Assembly: GCF_020523985.1 (NCBI RefSeq)
Contig: NZ_JAIVKM010000001.1
Span: 1,984,001 to 2,048,000 of the forward strand
DNA length: 64,000 bases
Source: Mangrovibacter yixingensis
Lineage (GTDB): Bacteria > Pseudomonadota > Gammaproteobacteria > Enterobacterales > Enterobacteriaceae
Direction: 5' to 3'
Shown here: in pieces, positions 29,837 through 37,892 of the stretch
How positions within the stretch are numbered: position 1 is the first letter of the stretch
How the letters are laid out: every line of letters begins with the position of its first letter
Translations under genes and position numbers: made by a program
The notes under the pieces: model-generated
Told to the model about the DNA's origin: nothing
Databases searched by the model: none
Seen by the model: the letters and a program-made list of their open reading frames with translations, nothing else

Positions 29837-30626
29837 ATACACTTCCTTTATTACTAAAACGCGGTTGTTTTTTAAAACCAAGCCCTTCAGATATCTGTTC
29901 TGAACATTGTTTCAACAGTGATAAGTAATGTTCTTTTTTCTTTCCAGAGAAAATAAATGGATTACCGGATAACGAAATCACGTAATTTACCCGGTGGTAC
30001 AAATCGAATATCGGCATACTCAAACAAACTGCGCCAAAGGCAGATTCTTCATTATCAATTGCCCAGCCACGGGAGCGTGTTTTCTGCAGTTCGCTAATAA
30101 ATGCTTTCTTATCAGTAATCGTGTTTTCGGTATATTTAGCCAGCGCCAGCGTTCCCATGAAGTAGTCAATTTCTTCTTTAGATTTCCATGCCAGTAATGC
30201 TTTACCCAGCGCAGTAACATGTAACTCCAGTTTTTTGCCAATCCAGCTTTTACGGGTGGGTGCCGTGCCTGGGGTTTCCACTTTATCTAAATAGATTGCG
30301 TACCCATTCTCAATAGTGCCCAGATGGCAAATCAGCCCGCTTTGTGCCGACAACGCCTGCATGGGCCGTTTGGTCACTTCGAAGATATTTTTTCTGTGCA
30401 GCGCCTGGCAACCCAGCTCATAGTTTTTAATCCCCAGGGTGTATTGCCCCTGGCTGTTTTTGACCAGGAACCCGCACTCCACCATGGTATTCAGTAAATT
30501 CAGCAGGCTGCTTTTTGGGTACTGAAACTCCCGCAGCAATTCCATAAACCCCACCGCACCAATATAGGCAATGTAAGTCAGAATTTTTTCTGCGCGGATT
30601 AATGATGTACACCCTGTTCTGCTCAT
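29820..30626 (-). CDS. yjhI: IclR-family regulator (YjhI/YagI type)
   Basis: 268 residues: N-terminal winged HTH ([23 protein letters not shown]), then the IclR effector domain with [12 protein letters not shown] and [17 protein letters not shown]. It is the first gene of the minus-strand operon and so controls itself as well as the enzymes. The 18-bp palindrome 60 bases upstream is its likely operator. The C-terminal tail is basic and AT-rich and overlaps the aldolase start. Confidence 0.87.
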   Translation of the reverse strand: MSRTGCTSLIRAEKILTYIAYIGAVGFMELLREFQYPKSSLLNLLNTMVECGFLVKNSQGQYTLGIKNYELGCQALHRKNIFEVTKRPMQALSAQSGLICHLGTIENGYAIYLDKVETPGTAPTRKSWIGKKLELHVTALGKALLAWKSKEEIDYFMGTLALAKYTENTITDKKAFISELQKTRSRGWAIDNEESAFGAVCLSMPIFDLYHRVNYVISLSGNPFIFSGKKKEHYLSLLKQCSEQISEGLGFKKQPRFSNKGSVYDYKV

Positions 30627-30685
30627 TGGTGGCCCCTTGTGGTTAAAAGTGAGTCTATCGGCATCAATTGCCGCAAAACACTACC

Positions 30686-30703
30686 GGTTCAGCATGCTGA
30701 ACC
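30686..30703. promoter_or_regulatory. 18-bp perfect palindrome, candidate IclR operator
   Basis: GGTTCAGCATGCTGAACC reads the same on both strands and lies 60 bases upstream of the IclR-type gene, the head of the operon. Its size and spacing suit an IclR dimer site overlapping the promoter. No second copy was noticed inside the operon. Confidence 0.6.
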
Positions 30704-30860
30704 AACCACCAGGCATAATGTGAGCAAGCCCAAAAAAAAGAGTTTCAGGGGAAGAAAATACCGGGAAAAAGCAAAAAAACCGCCATCAGAGCGAGTGCGG
30801 CCAGAGGTGGGATATTAGAAGATCTGCTGCTGGCTGGTGCCGGACACCAGCCTTGATTGC

Positions 30861-31853
30861 TTAACCAGCCAGAGCGGTACTGTTGGTGCAGGTTGTGGTG
30901 GGCGCGCTGGCTGGTTGTTCTGCCATTTGCAACAACGCACTGTGGAAAGAGGTATTAAATACCTGGCCGTGGGTAAGCCCTGGGTAGAGCCTGGCGCTGG
31001 CATTCACCCCGCGCGTGCGTAATGTGTTTATCGCCTGCTCTGCCTTGTTCAACACCAGTGCTGTGTTAACGGGGGCATTTTTGTCGGCCGCTGAAGCCTT
31101 GCTTCCGGTCCCTTCCATATATTCCAGTTGCTTGTGGCAAAACTGGGCCGGAGTGAGGTTTACCAGGCGTTTCAGTACTGCGAAGTTATCCCGCTCCAGT
31201 GAGGGGCTGGCAGAGTAATAATGGGTAAAGAATGGGGAAGACAGATAAGTGTCGATAACAAACAACCCACCAAAGGAGTGCCCCCACAGCCCGCGCTCCG
31301 CCGGGTTGATGTGAACCCCTTTTTCCATTGCTGGTGCAATCACGCTTTCCAGCAAGCGCCGAAACTCTGCGCTGCCGCCACCTTTGCGGCCAAAGCGTGT
31401 TGCGCTGGCTTTTACCGGTTCAGGCGTGCTTTCTGGTGGGGTGTAATCCCAGGCGCGAGCGGCTAAATCAAACGGTAGCCGGGTTTGGTAGCCAACGGCC
31501 ACAATCACAGGCGGGTTTTTAGCGGAAAGTTGCTTGAGGAATGCTTCCGACAGGCGGTCCATCACCGCATTGCCATCCAGCATATACAGTACCGGGTAAC
31601 CTGCTGGCGGAGGCGACTGGTTGGGAATGGCGGCCCACACTTTATAGTGGCGCTGCCCGTCTGCCGAATCGAACTGCTTCACGTTGAAGTGATACCAGTT
31701 GGAGCCTTTATCGGCAATGTTCTCCCCCAGCGGTTGCATATCTGGCCTGGCGTAACCACTGACTGCGGGAAGAAGAATGAGCAACAGAGCCACCCACAGA
31801 GCCGAAAAGAGTTGTGTTCCTGGGTACGGTGTTACCGTTTTCCAGCCAGCCAT
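30861..31853 (-). CDS. iroE: IroE-like periplasmic siderophore esterase
   Basis: 330 residues: an N-terminal hydrophobic anchor (about 15-35, LWVALLLILLPAVSG), then an alpha/beta hydrolase domain of the Fes/IroE esterase family. The nucleophile elbow is LWGHSFGGLFV (Ser near 195) and a candidate catalytic His is in GLTHGQVF near the end. Such enzymes linearise or open catecholate siderophores such as enterobactin and salmochelin. No other siderophore gene is adjacent, so it is an isolated copy. A possible Fur site lies 70 bases upstream. Confidence 0.8.
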   Translation of the reverse strand: MAGWKTVTPYPGTQLFSALWVALLLILLPAVSGYARPDMQPLGENIADKGSNWYHFNVKQFDSADGQRHYKVWAAIPNQSPPPAGYPVLYMLDGNAVMDRLSEAFLKQLSAKNPPVIVAVGYQTRLPFDLAARAWDYTPPESTPEPVKASATRFGRKGGGSAEFRRLLESVIAPAMEKGVHINPAERGLWGHSFGGLFVIDTYLSSPFFTHYYSASPSLERDNFAVLKRLVNLTPAQFCHKQLEYMEGTGSKASAADKNAPVNTALVLNKAEQAINTLRTRGVNASARLYPGLTHGQVFNTSFHSALLQMAEQPASAPTTTCTNSTALAG

Positions 31854-31920
31854 ACAGTATGCCCCACGCTTTTATTGGCGACGACAGCAGTTCTTGCTCG
31901 TCAAAGGAGAGACAATTTAA

Positions 31921-31935
31921 TGCGAATGATTGCTA
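31921..31935. promoter_or_regulatory. possible Fur box upstream of the esterase
   Basis: TGCGAATGATTGCTA matches the 7-1-7 Fur motif TGATAAT-N-ATTATCA at about 9-10 of 14 positions, with flanking AT-rich sequence (TTAA before, ATTTC after). It sits about 70 bases before the iroE-like start, where Fur would block the promoter under iron sufficiency. Confidence 0.45.
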
Positions 31936-32300
31936 ATTTCAATACGGTATTTATTGTGGATAGCCAGCCAGGAGCGCACGGTATAGAGATACGAGTTGGC
32001 AAATAACAGAGGGAGCGCGTTGGGGGTGATACCGCCAGGCTCGTTCAGAGGGAGGGGTTGTTCCGGGGCTGAAGTAGCATTACTAATGTGTTCCAACTAG
32101 CGCTTTATGCTGCGCCAGTCCAGCGCTCTGCATAAGGGGCTTACAACTTGCCGCCTGTGTTGCTTCATTTTTATGTACGATGTATTGGTCTGTGGCCGAC
32201 ACCTGCGTACCGGCAGATGGCTGAAAATCAGGAAATCTCAAAAAAGTGTTGAACTAATATGGGTGTACTTACAGTCCACGGAGCGGACGATAAAATAAAG

Positions 32301-32337
32301 CCGGAAGGATCGTTGGGATCGCTTCCGGATTTTTTAT
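32301..32337 (+). terminator. strong plus-strand terminator without an obvious gene
   Basis: CCGGAAG and CTTCCGG (7 bp), with an inner GATC/GATC pair, are followed by ATTTTTTATT: a classical intrinsic terminator on the plus strand. The region 31854-32300 upstream shows no convincing coding frame, so the transcript it ends is unidentified and may be a small RNA. The rest of this 510-bp gap holds only the Fur-like site. Confidence 0.8.
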
Positions 32338-32364
32338 TGACATTTTACACATGCCTAAGTCTAA

Positions 32365-32889
32365 TTATTCACCCCCATATCTTTTTGAGAAAAGACAATG
32401 TGCAGTTCCACTATTTATAATTTTAGATGATATATTTTCTATATATTCAGCATCATCGTCGTCTGTAATAGATACAAACATAATAGCTGCAACATTCTCA
32501 CCTTTTAATATCTCTTCATGAGTTTTTTTTAGTACAGTCGTCAGAGAGTTAATAAGGTTTTTCTTAAAATCAGACAAATGCTCTCTTTCTGGTGATAACC
32601 TCAACTCCTTACTGATTTCAGAAAATAAATCGGCACCATACCCTTCATAAGCCCATTCAGAAGTTGCCCACCTATAATAGCGCTGATTTTCTTCACTTTT
32701 ATCACTATCCACATCGAGTATAGCTTTTAATTTTTCCTCAGAGTTTGCACTCAAAGATACAGTCATAGCACTGCTATCTGTGTATAAAGAAAAAGCATAG
32801 AAGTTTTCATTAGGTTTCTCAGATAAGATTCTCTTTATCAACTTAACTGTGAGCTGAAAACAATCATCTTCAAATTTATTCCAATCCAT
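32365..32889 (-). CDS. DUF4303-like protein, probable immunity to the Rhs toxin
   Basis: A 174-residue acidic cytosolic protein with ENFYAFSLYTD near residue 28 and WATSEWAYEGYGADLF near 98, typical of DUF4303 proteins that often sit after polymorphic toxins. It follows the rhs gene by 15 bases on the same strand, the standard place for a cognate immunity gene. The DNA is clearly AT-rich compared with the rhs core, as is the toxin tip. It should bind and neutralise the Rhs C-terminal domain in the cytosol. Confidence 0.75.
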   Translation of the reverse strand: MDWNKFEDDCFQLTVKLIKRILSEKPNENFYAFSLYTDSSAMTVSLSANSEEKLKAILDVDSDKSEENQRYYRWATSEWAYEGYGADLFSEISKELRLSPEREHLSDFKKNLINSLTTVLKKTHEEILKGENVAAIMFVSITDDDDAEYIENISSKIINSGTAHCLFSKRYGGE

Positions 32890-32904
32890 ACATACCTCAC
32901 AAGA

Positions 32905-35900
32905 TTAATTACCAAAAACCTCAAGTCCAATTTTTTGGAGCGCCAATTTCATTTCACTTGTAGCGTTTAAGGCTGATAACCCTTTATTACTTATAAATTC
33001 ATGAGCCGTTTCAAGTTTTTCAGCAACTAATTTAGCATTAGCGATTGTATGTCCTCTATTTTCTGCCCACATTAAAGCCGAAACATCCTCTACTGAGTTA
33101 ATGTTATACTTATCCAAAACACTCCGGCTTCGGTTTAAAGCTGCTTGCATTTGTGGTGAACGCGCAAATTCCCCTTTAAAAACTATATGATGAGCATGAG
33201 GATTAATCATTGTTGACGGCGGTGTTGTATCCGACAATTTCGAGTAGTATGCCCCCCAGTCTCTATCACTACATCCAGCCAACCCCAACGGATCCACCCA
33301 CGCCAGCGGATTCGGCACATAACTGTATAAGTTTATCCCACCCGCCAACCCTATCGGGTCTTTCTGTGTATAACACGCGCCCGCCGGGTCGTAATACCGG
33401 AATGTATTATAGTGCAGCCCCGTCTCACGATCCAGGTACTGGCCCTGGAACCGCAGGTTCTGCGCCACATGCCAGTGCGCGCCTCCGCTTTCCTGCTCTG
33501 TTCTGCCCCAGGCACTGAACACGCCCCGCCAGACCCGGCGACCTTCTTCATCCGTCACCTGCTCCGGCAGGCCGTTCAGCCCTCCGTGGTACCAGTACAG
33601 CCCCGCCACCGCATTCCCCTGGCTTTCCACCCGGGCCAGTGGCTGGTAACTCCCTTCTTCATACACATACTGTACTGCGGCGTCCGGGCGGGTATTGTCA
33701 TATTCACCCACCAGTTGCAGCCCGCTCCACGCATAACGAATTTGCGTGAATGTGTCTTTGTCTTTGTCCTGGTGCCGTTTCCACAGCCGTTTTTCTGTCC
33801 GCCGCCCCAGTGCATCGTAGCGGTATTCCGCACGGCTCCACTCCGGGTCACCTTCCAGCTCCACCGCACTGATGCGCTGCTCTTCATCATACGTAAAGCG
33901 CTGTTTCACGCCACGACGCGTGTCGTGCCGCGCCACCATCCGCCCGAAACCGTCGTATTCCCTTGCCACACCCTCCAGGCGCTTCAGCAGGTTATTCCAC
34001 ACCGGATGCAGTGTCGCGTCCGTACGGTTATCCGCACCGTCGTACCAGAAATGCTCTTCACGGCCCGGCTGATGGCTCTGCGTCAGGCGGCCTGCCGCGT
34101 CGTAACCCCACAGGCTCTGGCGGTACTTCTCGCCCGGCCCTGCCGGGGCGCCGTCGGTCAGCATCTCGCGGATTATCTGGTCTGCACGGTCCCACTGGTA
34201 ACGCCGCTCATACACCAGCTGCGACCGGGTAGTATCTGCACAGTGCTGCCGGGTCACCCGGCCCACCACATCATATTCCGTTTCCAGCTGTAACGGCCCC
34301 GCCGTGCGCGATGTCTCACGGTGCAGCCTGTCACGCTGGTAACCTGCCAGGCTGTGGGTCTGCCCACCCAGCGACAACTGCATCTCCAGCAGGTGCCCGG
34401 TGCCGTAACGCAGGTACTGTAACTGGCGGCCATCCGGGTATGTGGTGGCACGCAGATTTCCCAGCGCATCCCGGTCGTGAAGATACGTGCCGTCTGCATT
34501 TTCTTCACTCACCAGGTCACCCAGTAAATTGCGCCGGAAAACCAGCAGCTCTGTCTCCTGCGGCTCGCGCCCGGTCACAACCGACTGCCGCCAGGCCGCA
34601 TAAGGCATACGCCGGATTTCTGTCGCCAGTGCGCTGTAATGGTATTCCGTGCGGTGTTGCGCCGTTTCGCGCGCCACCAGTCGCCCCACGCCATCGTACT
34701 CAAAATTCAGCACCTGCGGGGCCAGCGTACTGCCCGCTTCCGGATAGCGGGTCTGGGTCACCACCTGTTGGGCGGCATTGTAACGGTACTCTGTCCTGCG
34801 CCCTGCGTAGTCAGACTCACTGCGCAGCAACCCTTGCGGGCTGTAATCAAAACGCCACTGTTGACGGTTGCCGTTGGTCAGCGCCAGCAAACGCCCTTCC
34901 GGGCTGAAATCAAAACGGGTCACCTGGCCTGCCGGGTTCACCGCTTCCGTCACCTGGCCGCGGGCATTCAGCACCACATGGCTTTCCAGCATGCCATCCA
35001 CACTCTGTCCGCACAGCAGGCCTGCGTGATTGTAGTCAAACCGGGTTTCACGGCCGTCGGCTCGCCGCCAGGCTGCCAGGCGCGATGCCGGGCTCCAGGT
35101 GTATTGCTCCGCATTGCCCTGTGCATCGGTGGTCTGAACCAGCCGCCCGGCGGCATCATAGACCCAGTGGCTCTGGTGACCCGAGCAGTCTTCTTCCCGC
35201 ACGCGCTGGCCGCGCCAGTTCCACCAGAAGCGGTGGCTGTTTTCCAGCGCATCAGTGCGCCGGATTAAGTCGCCCTGCTCGTTCCATTCAAACCGGGTCA
35301 CGCCCTCCAGCGGGTCAGTCACGCGGATAACATCCCCGGCCACATTGTATTCGTATTGCCAGACTGCACCGTCCGGCAGTACTTCTTTCACCGGGAAGCT
35401 GTACCAGGGGTGCCAGGTGGTTAACGTCGCTCTGTCCAGCGGGTCTCGCACCAGCGTTTGGTTGCCGCGTTCATCCCAGGCAAACTCCCACACGCCACCT
35501 TCCGGCTCCGTCAGGGTCAGCAATTGTTCCGTAGCGCCAGACCAGGTAAAACGCCAGTCGCCACCGTGGGTATCGGTATAGCGGGTAATTCGGGATAAGG
35601 TATCCCAGTGGTGGTGGCTGGTGACCCCGTTATCATTGTAGAGCCGGGTGTGACGGGCAGCTTCGTCGGTGTCGAAGTGCCAGCTTTCCAGTTGGTTGCC
35701 CTGGTCATCACACACCTGCCAGGCACAGACTCGCCAGAAATGCGCACCGGGCAGCGTACTCGCCTGCCACTGGTAGTGCAGCGTCAGGCCCGTCGCATAG
35801 GCGTGCCAGGCCAGCATACCGCTGGCATCATCCCAGCCAAAACGGCGGGTCACAATACTGTCGGCATCGGCAACATGGGTTAATTGCCCACGGGCGTTGT

Positions 35901-37470
35901 ACTGGTAGGACACCAGCAAATGCCGGGTTCCGTCATAAACCTGGTACACCGCGCCCAGACGGCCTTCCGGGATCCCATCCGGGAAATCGGTATAATCCAG
36001 CTCAACATTCAGCTCTTCGTTGTCACTGGAAATCCGGGCCAGCCGCCCCTGGTTATCCCAGTCAAAATAATGGACGTTTTCGTGGCGATCATAAACAGAC
36101 TGGATACGCCACTGATTAGGCCGGGTCGGGTCCGGCTCATAGAGCTGGAACTCGCCCTGGTCCGTTTGCAGGATCATCGCGCCGTTCGGGCTGCAAAATA
36201 GCTTCAGGCCATCTTGCTGGAAGAAGATAACATCGCCAGGGTTAACCTCCCCCATGTCCATCTCACGCCCGGACATATCCTTATAAATCAATTGATTGCT
36301 TGCCAGGCGATGCAACCGCGTTTCAAAGGGCAGCATCCAGCCCTGGCCCAGCATGCCGGTGGCGGTATTGCGGCTGTGGTAAATACGTTGCCAGTACAAC
36401 GGGATCCGGTCCTGGAGGACAAAATCCCGTTCTTCGTCCCCGGCCAGCACTTTTGCCCCGGTGGCAATATTGACCGGGTGCGCGGTTTGCGCACTGCCGA
36501 CAACCGCGGTCGCCACCGCCGCACTCATAACTGTTCCACCAATATTTTCAAGCATCGCGCCCATCAGCGGGCAGGCAAAGTCTCTTCCCATTTGGCGCAG
36601 GATCAGGCAGCTAATCCCTTCTTTTAATAACTGCCGCAATAGCCCTATGCCAAGCGAGCCAGTAATCACCCCGGCATAATAGGCCAGCATATTTTTACCG
36701 CTGTGAATATCACGCACGGTGACCGTCTCCCCGCCAATACGAACACGCGGGTTTGCGGCCAGTTCGATAACGGCTTCACAAGTGCTTTTATCACCATTGC
36801 GCGCAGCAGGCTGGTTGTTGATAAGAACCTTTTTGGAGCCCTGGGCAATAAAATTACTGGTGGTGATGGCGTGGCCTTTGGTGCAGTGCACAGTGTCTTC
36901 TGGCATTGCTGTCGCATAAGGGCTGGCACTTTCCACCACTGGTTGCGCCAGGCTTTCCCAAACGTTGTAACTGAATGATTTGGCATCCTCAAGCAGGCCA
37001 TCAACGCCTTCTTTACGCACTGTGTCTACCAGGGCACCCATCGGATTCATTACGATACGTGCGGTGTTTGCCACACCCACCAGCAGGCCCAGCCCAAGCC
37101 CCAGCCAGTCTGTGCCTTCCTCGGCGGCACCAGACTCTAACCAGGCCCGGTTAACTGTCCCGGCGGCACGGGCTGCCTTTTGCTTCATGATCTGTACATT
37201 ATGGGAACCAGAGGCAATAGAAGCATCAGGCGACCCGCGGGGGAAAAGGCCGCCAACGAAGTCACCGGCCGCATTGCTTATCTCGGTTAATTTACCGCTG
37301 ACCATCAACGCGCCAACGGCAACGGCGACAAGAATGCCGCCAATGCCCGTTGCTGCAAGAGCAATTGCCCCGGCAACAACAGCGCCTTCCACAAGACCAC
37401 TGACAAAGTCCGCGATAGCGGAGCTGTGCCTTAGTGGGTCATTCATGCGAGCCGCAAGGTAATCCGTCAC
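32905..37470 (-). CDS. T6SS Rhs effector with PAAR domain and AHH nuclease tip
   Basis: 1521 residues from GTG 37470 (GGAG 7 bases upstream). In order: an N-terminal transmembrane region (about 20-60), a PAAR spike domain (HCTKGHAITTSNF, about 195-265), a second hydrophobic region (about 265-330), many YD/RHS repeats (about 370-1340) that build the toxin cocoon, the core end (YDPAGACYTQKDPIGLAGG, then VDPLGLA ending at about 1398), and a 123-residue variable tip. The tip has NPHAHHIVFKG (AHH at 1426-1428) and a later RGHT, fitting the AHH branch of HNH/Endo VII-type nucleases. Base composition drops abruptly at the tip (about position 33275). Confidence 0.92.
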   Translation of the reverse strand: MTDYLAARMNDPLRHSSAIADFVSGLVEGAVVAGAIALAATGIGGILVAVAVGALMVSGKLTEISNAAGDFVGGLFPRGSPDASIASGSHNVQIMKQKAARAAGTVNRAWLESGAAEEGTDWLGLGLGLLVGVANTARIVMNPMGALVDTVRKEGVDGLLEDAKSFSYNVWESLAQPVVESASPYATAMPEDTVHCTKGHAITTSNFIAQGSKKVLINNQPAARNGDKSTCEAVIELAANPRVRIGGETVTVRDIHSGKNMLAYYAGVITGSLGIGLLRQLLKEGISCLILRQMGRDFACPLMGAMLENIGGTVMSAAVATAVVGSAQTAHPVNIATGAKVLAGDEERDFVLQDRIPLYWQRIYHSRNTATGMLGQGWMLPFETRLHRLASNQLIYKDMSGREMDMGEVNPGDVIFFQQDGLKLFCSPNGAMILQTDQGEFQLYEPDPTRPNQWRIQSVYDRHENVHYFDWDNQGRLARISSDNEELNVELDYTDFPDGIPEGRLGAVYQVYDGTRHLLVSYQYNARGQLTHVADADSIVTRRFGWDDASGMLAWHAYATGLTLHYQWQASTLPGAHFWRVCAWQVCDDQGNQLESWHFDTDEAARHTRLYNDNGVTSHHHWDTLSRITRYTDTHGGDWRFTWSGATEQLLTLTEPEGGVWEFAWDERGNQTLVRDPLDRATLTTWHPWYSFPVKEVLPDGAVWQYEYNVAGDVIRVTDPLEGVTRFEWNEQGDLIRRTDALENSHRFWWNWRGQRVREEDCSGHQSHWVYDAAGRLVQTTDAQGNAEQYTWSPASRLAAWRRADGRETRFDYNHAGLLCGQSVDGMLESHVVLNARGQVTEAVNPAGQVTRFDFSPEGRLLALTNGNRQQWRFDYSPQGLLRSESDYAGRRTEYRYNAAQQVVTQTRYPEAGSTLAPQVLNFEYDGVGRLVARETAQHRTEYHYSALATEIRRMPYAAWRQSVVTGREPQETELLVFRRNLLGDLVSEENADGTYLHDRDALGNLRATTYPDGRQLQYLRYGTGHLLEMQLSLGGQTHSLAGYQRDRLHRETSRTAGPLQLETEYDVVGRVTRQHCADTTRSQLVYERRYQWDRADQIIREMLTDGAPAGPGEKYRQSLWGYDAAGRLTQSHQPGREEHFWYDGADNRTDATLHPVWNNLLKRLEGVAREYDGFGRMVARHDTRRGVKQRFTYDEEQRISAVELEGDPEWSRAEYRYDALGRRTEKRLWKRHQDKDKDTFTQIRYAWSGLQLVGEYDNTRPDAAVQYVYEEGSYQPLARVESQGNAVAGLYWYHGGLNGLPEQVTDEEGRRVWRGVFSAWGRTEQESGGAHWHVAQNLRFQGQYLDRETGLHYNTFRYYDPAGACYTQKDPIGLAGGINLYSYVPNPLAWVDPLGLAGCSDRDWGAYYSKLSDTTPPSTMINPHAHHIVFKGEFARSPQMQAALNRSRSVLDKYNINSVEDVSALMWAENRGHTIANAKLVAEKLETAHEFISNKGLSALNATSEMKLALQKIGLEVFGN

Positions 37471-37472
37471 CG

Positions 37473-37892
37473 TTATGCTCCAGGTTGAAATCCATCTTTA
37501 ATCGCGGCCCAGAATGCATCTGCGCTGGCATCAAATGGCGTGATTCGGGTGAGTGTCATCACCATCAGGTGATCCTGGTGGCGCAACACAGCAATGCGCT
37601 CATTTACCCTCGTGGCCTGGTTATCGAAGCTGAGAGCAACTTCCCGGGCATCCAGGCCCGCCACCAGGGTTGGCTGGATCTCCCCCAGCACGACACGTTT
37701 CATGGTGCGCTTAATTTTTGCCAGTTGCTGGTTAAGGTAGTTTTCCTCGTCGCCGGGTTTTACATCCCAGGCGCGGGTAATCACCAGTGAAGCACCTGCA
37801 TCGTCAAATTTAAGGATGGTGATGCTGTTGTCCTGGCCGGCTTGCGGCAGGGTTAGCGTCCCTTCAGAAAGCGTAAATACAGGCTGACTCAT
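37473..37892 (-). CDS. Eag (DUF1795) chaperone of the Rhs effector
   Basis: 139 residues of the DUF1795/DcrB-like fold: FTLSEGTLTLP at the N terminus, ITRAWDVKPGDEENYLNQQLAKIK, and FWAAIKDGF near the end. Eag proteins shield the transmembrane segments of PAAR/Rhs effectors before T6SS loading, and the effector here has two such segments. The gene lies between vgrG (4-base overlap) and rhs (2-base gap), so all are one transcript. Confidence 0.85.
   Translation of the reverse strand: MSQPVFTLSEGTLTLPQAGQDNSITILKFDDAGASLVITRAWDVKPGDEENYLNQQLAKIKRTMKRVVLGEIQPTLVAGLDAREVALSFDNQATRVNERIAVLRHQDHLMVMTLTRITPFDASADAFWAAIKDGFQPGA

Noticed and set aside
34311-35268. Long plus-strand open frames inside rhs
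   Set aside because: They lie opposite the GC-rich YD-repeat coding sequence, have no ribosome sites and encode low-complexity Arg/Pro/Ala-rich protein. They are antisense shadows.
33251-37000. YD/RHS repeats considered as a DNA repeat or CRISPR-like array
   Set aside because: The periodicity is at protein level with varied DNA; there are no identical direct repeats with spacers.
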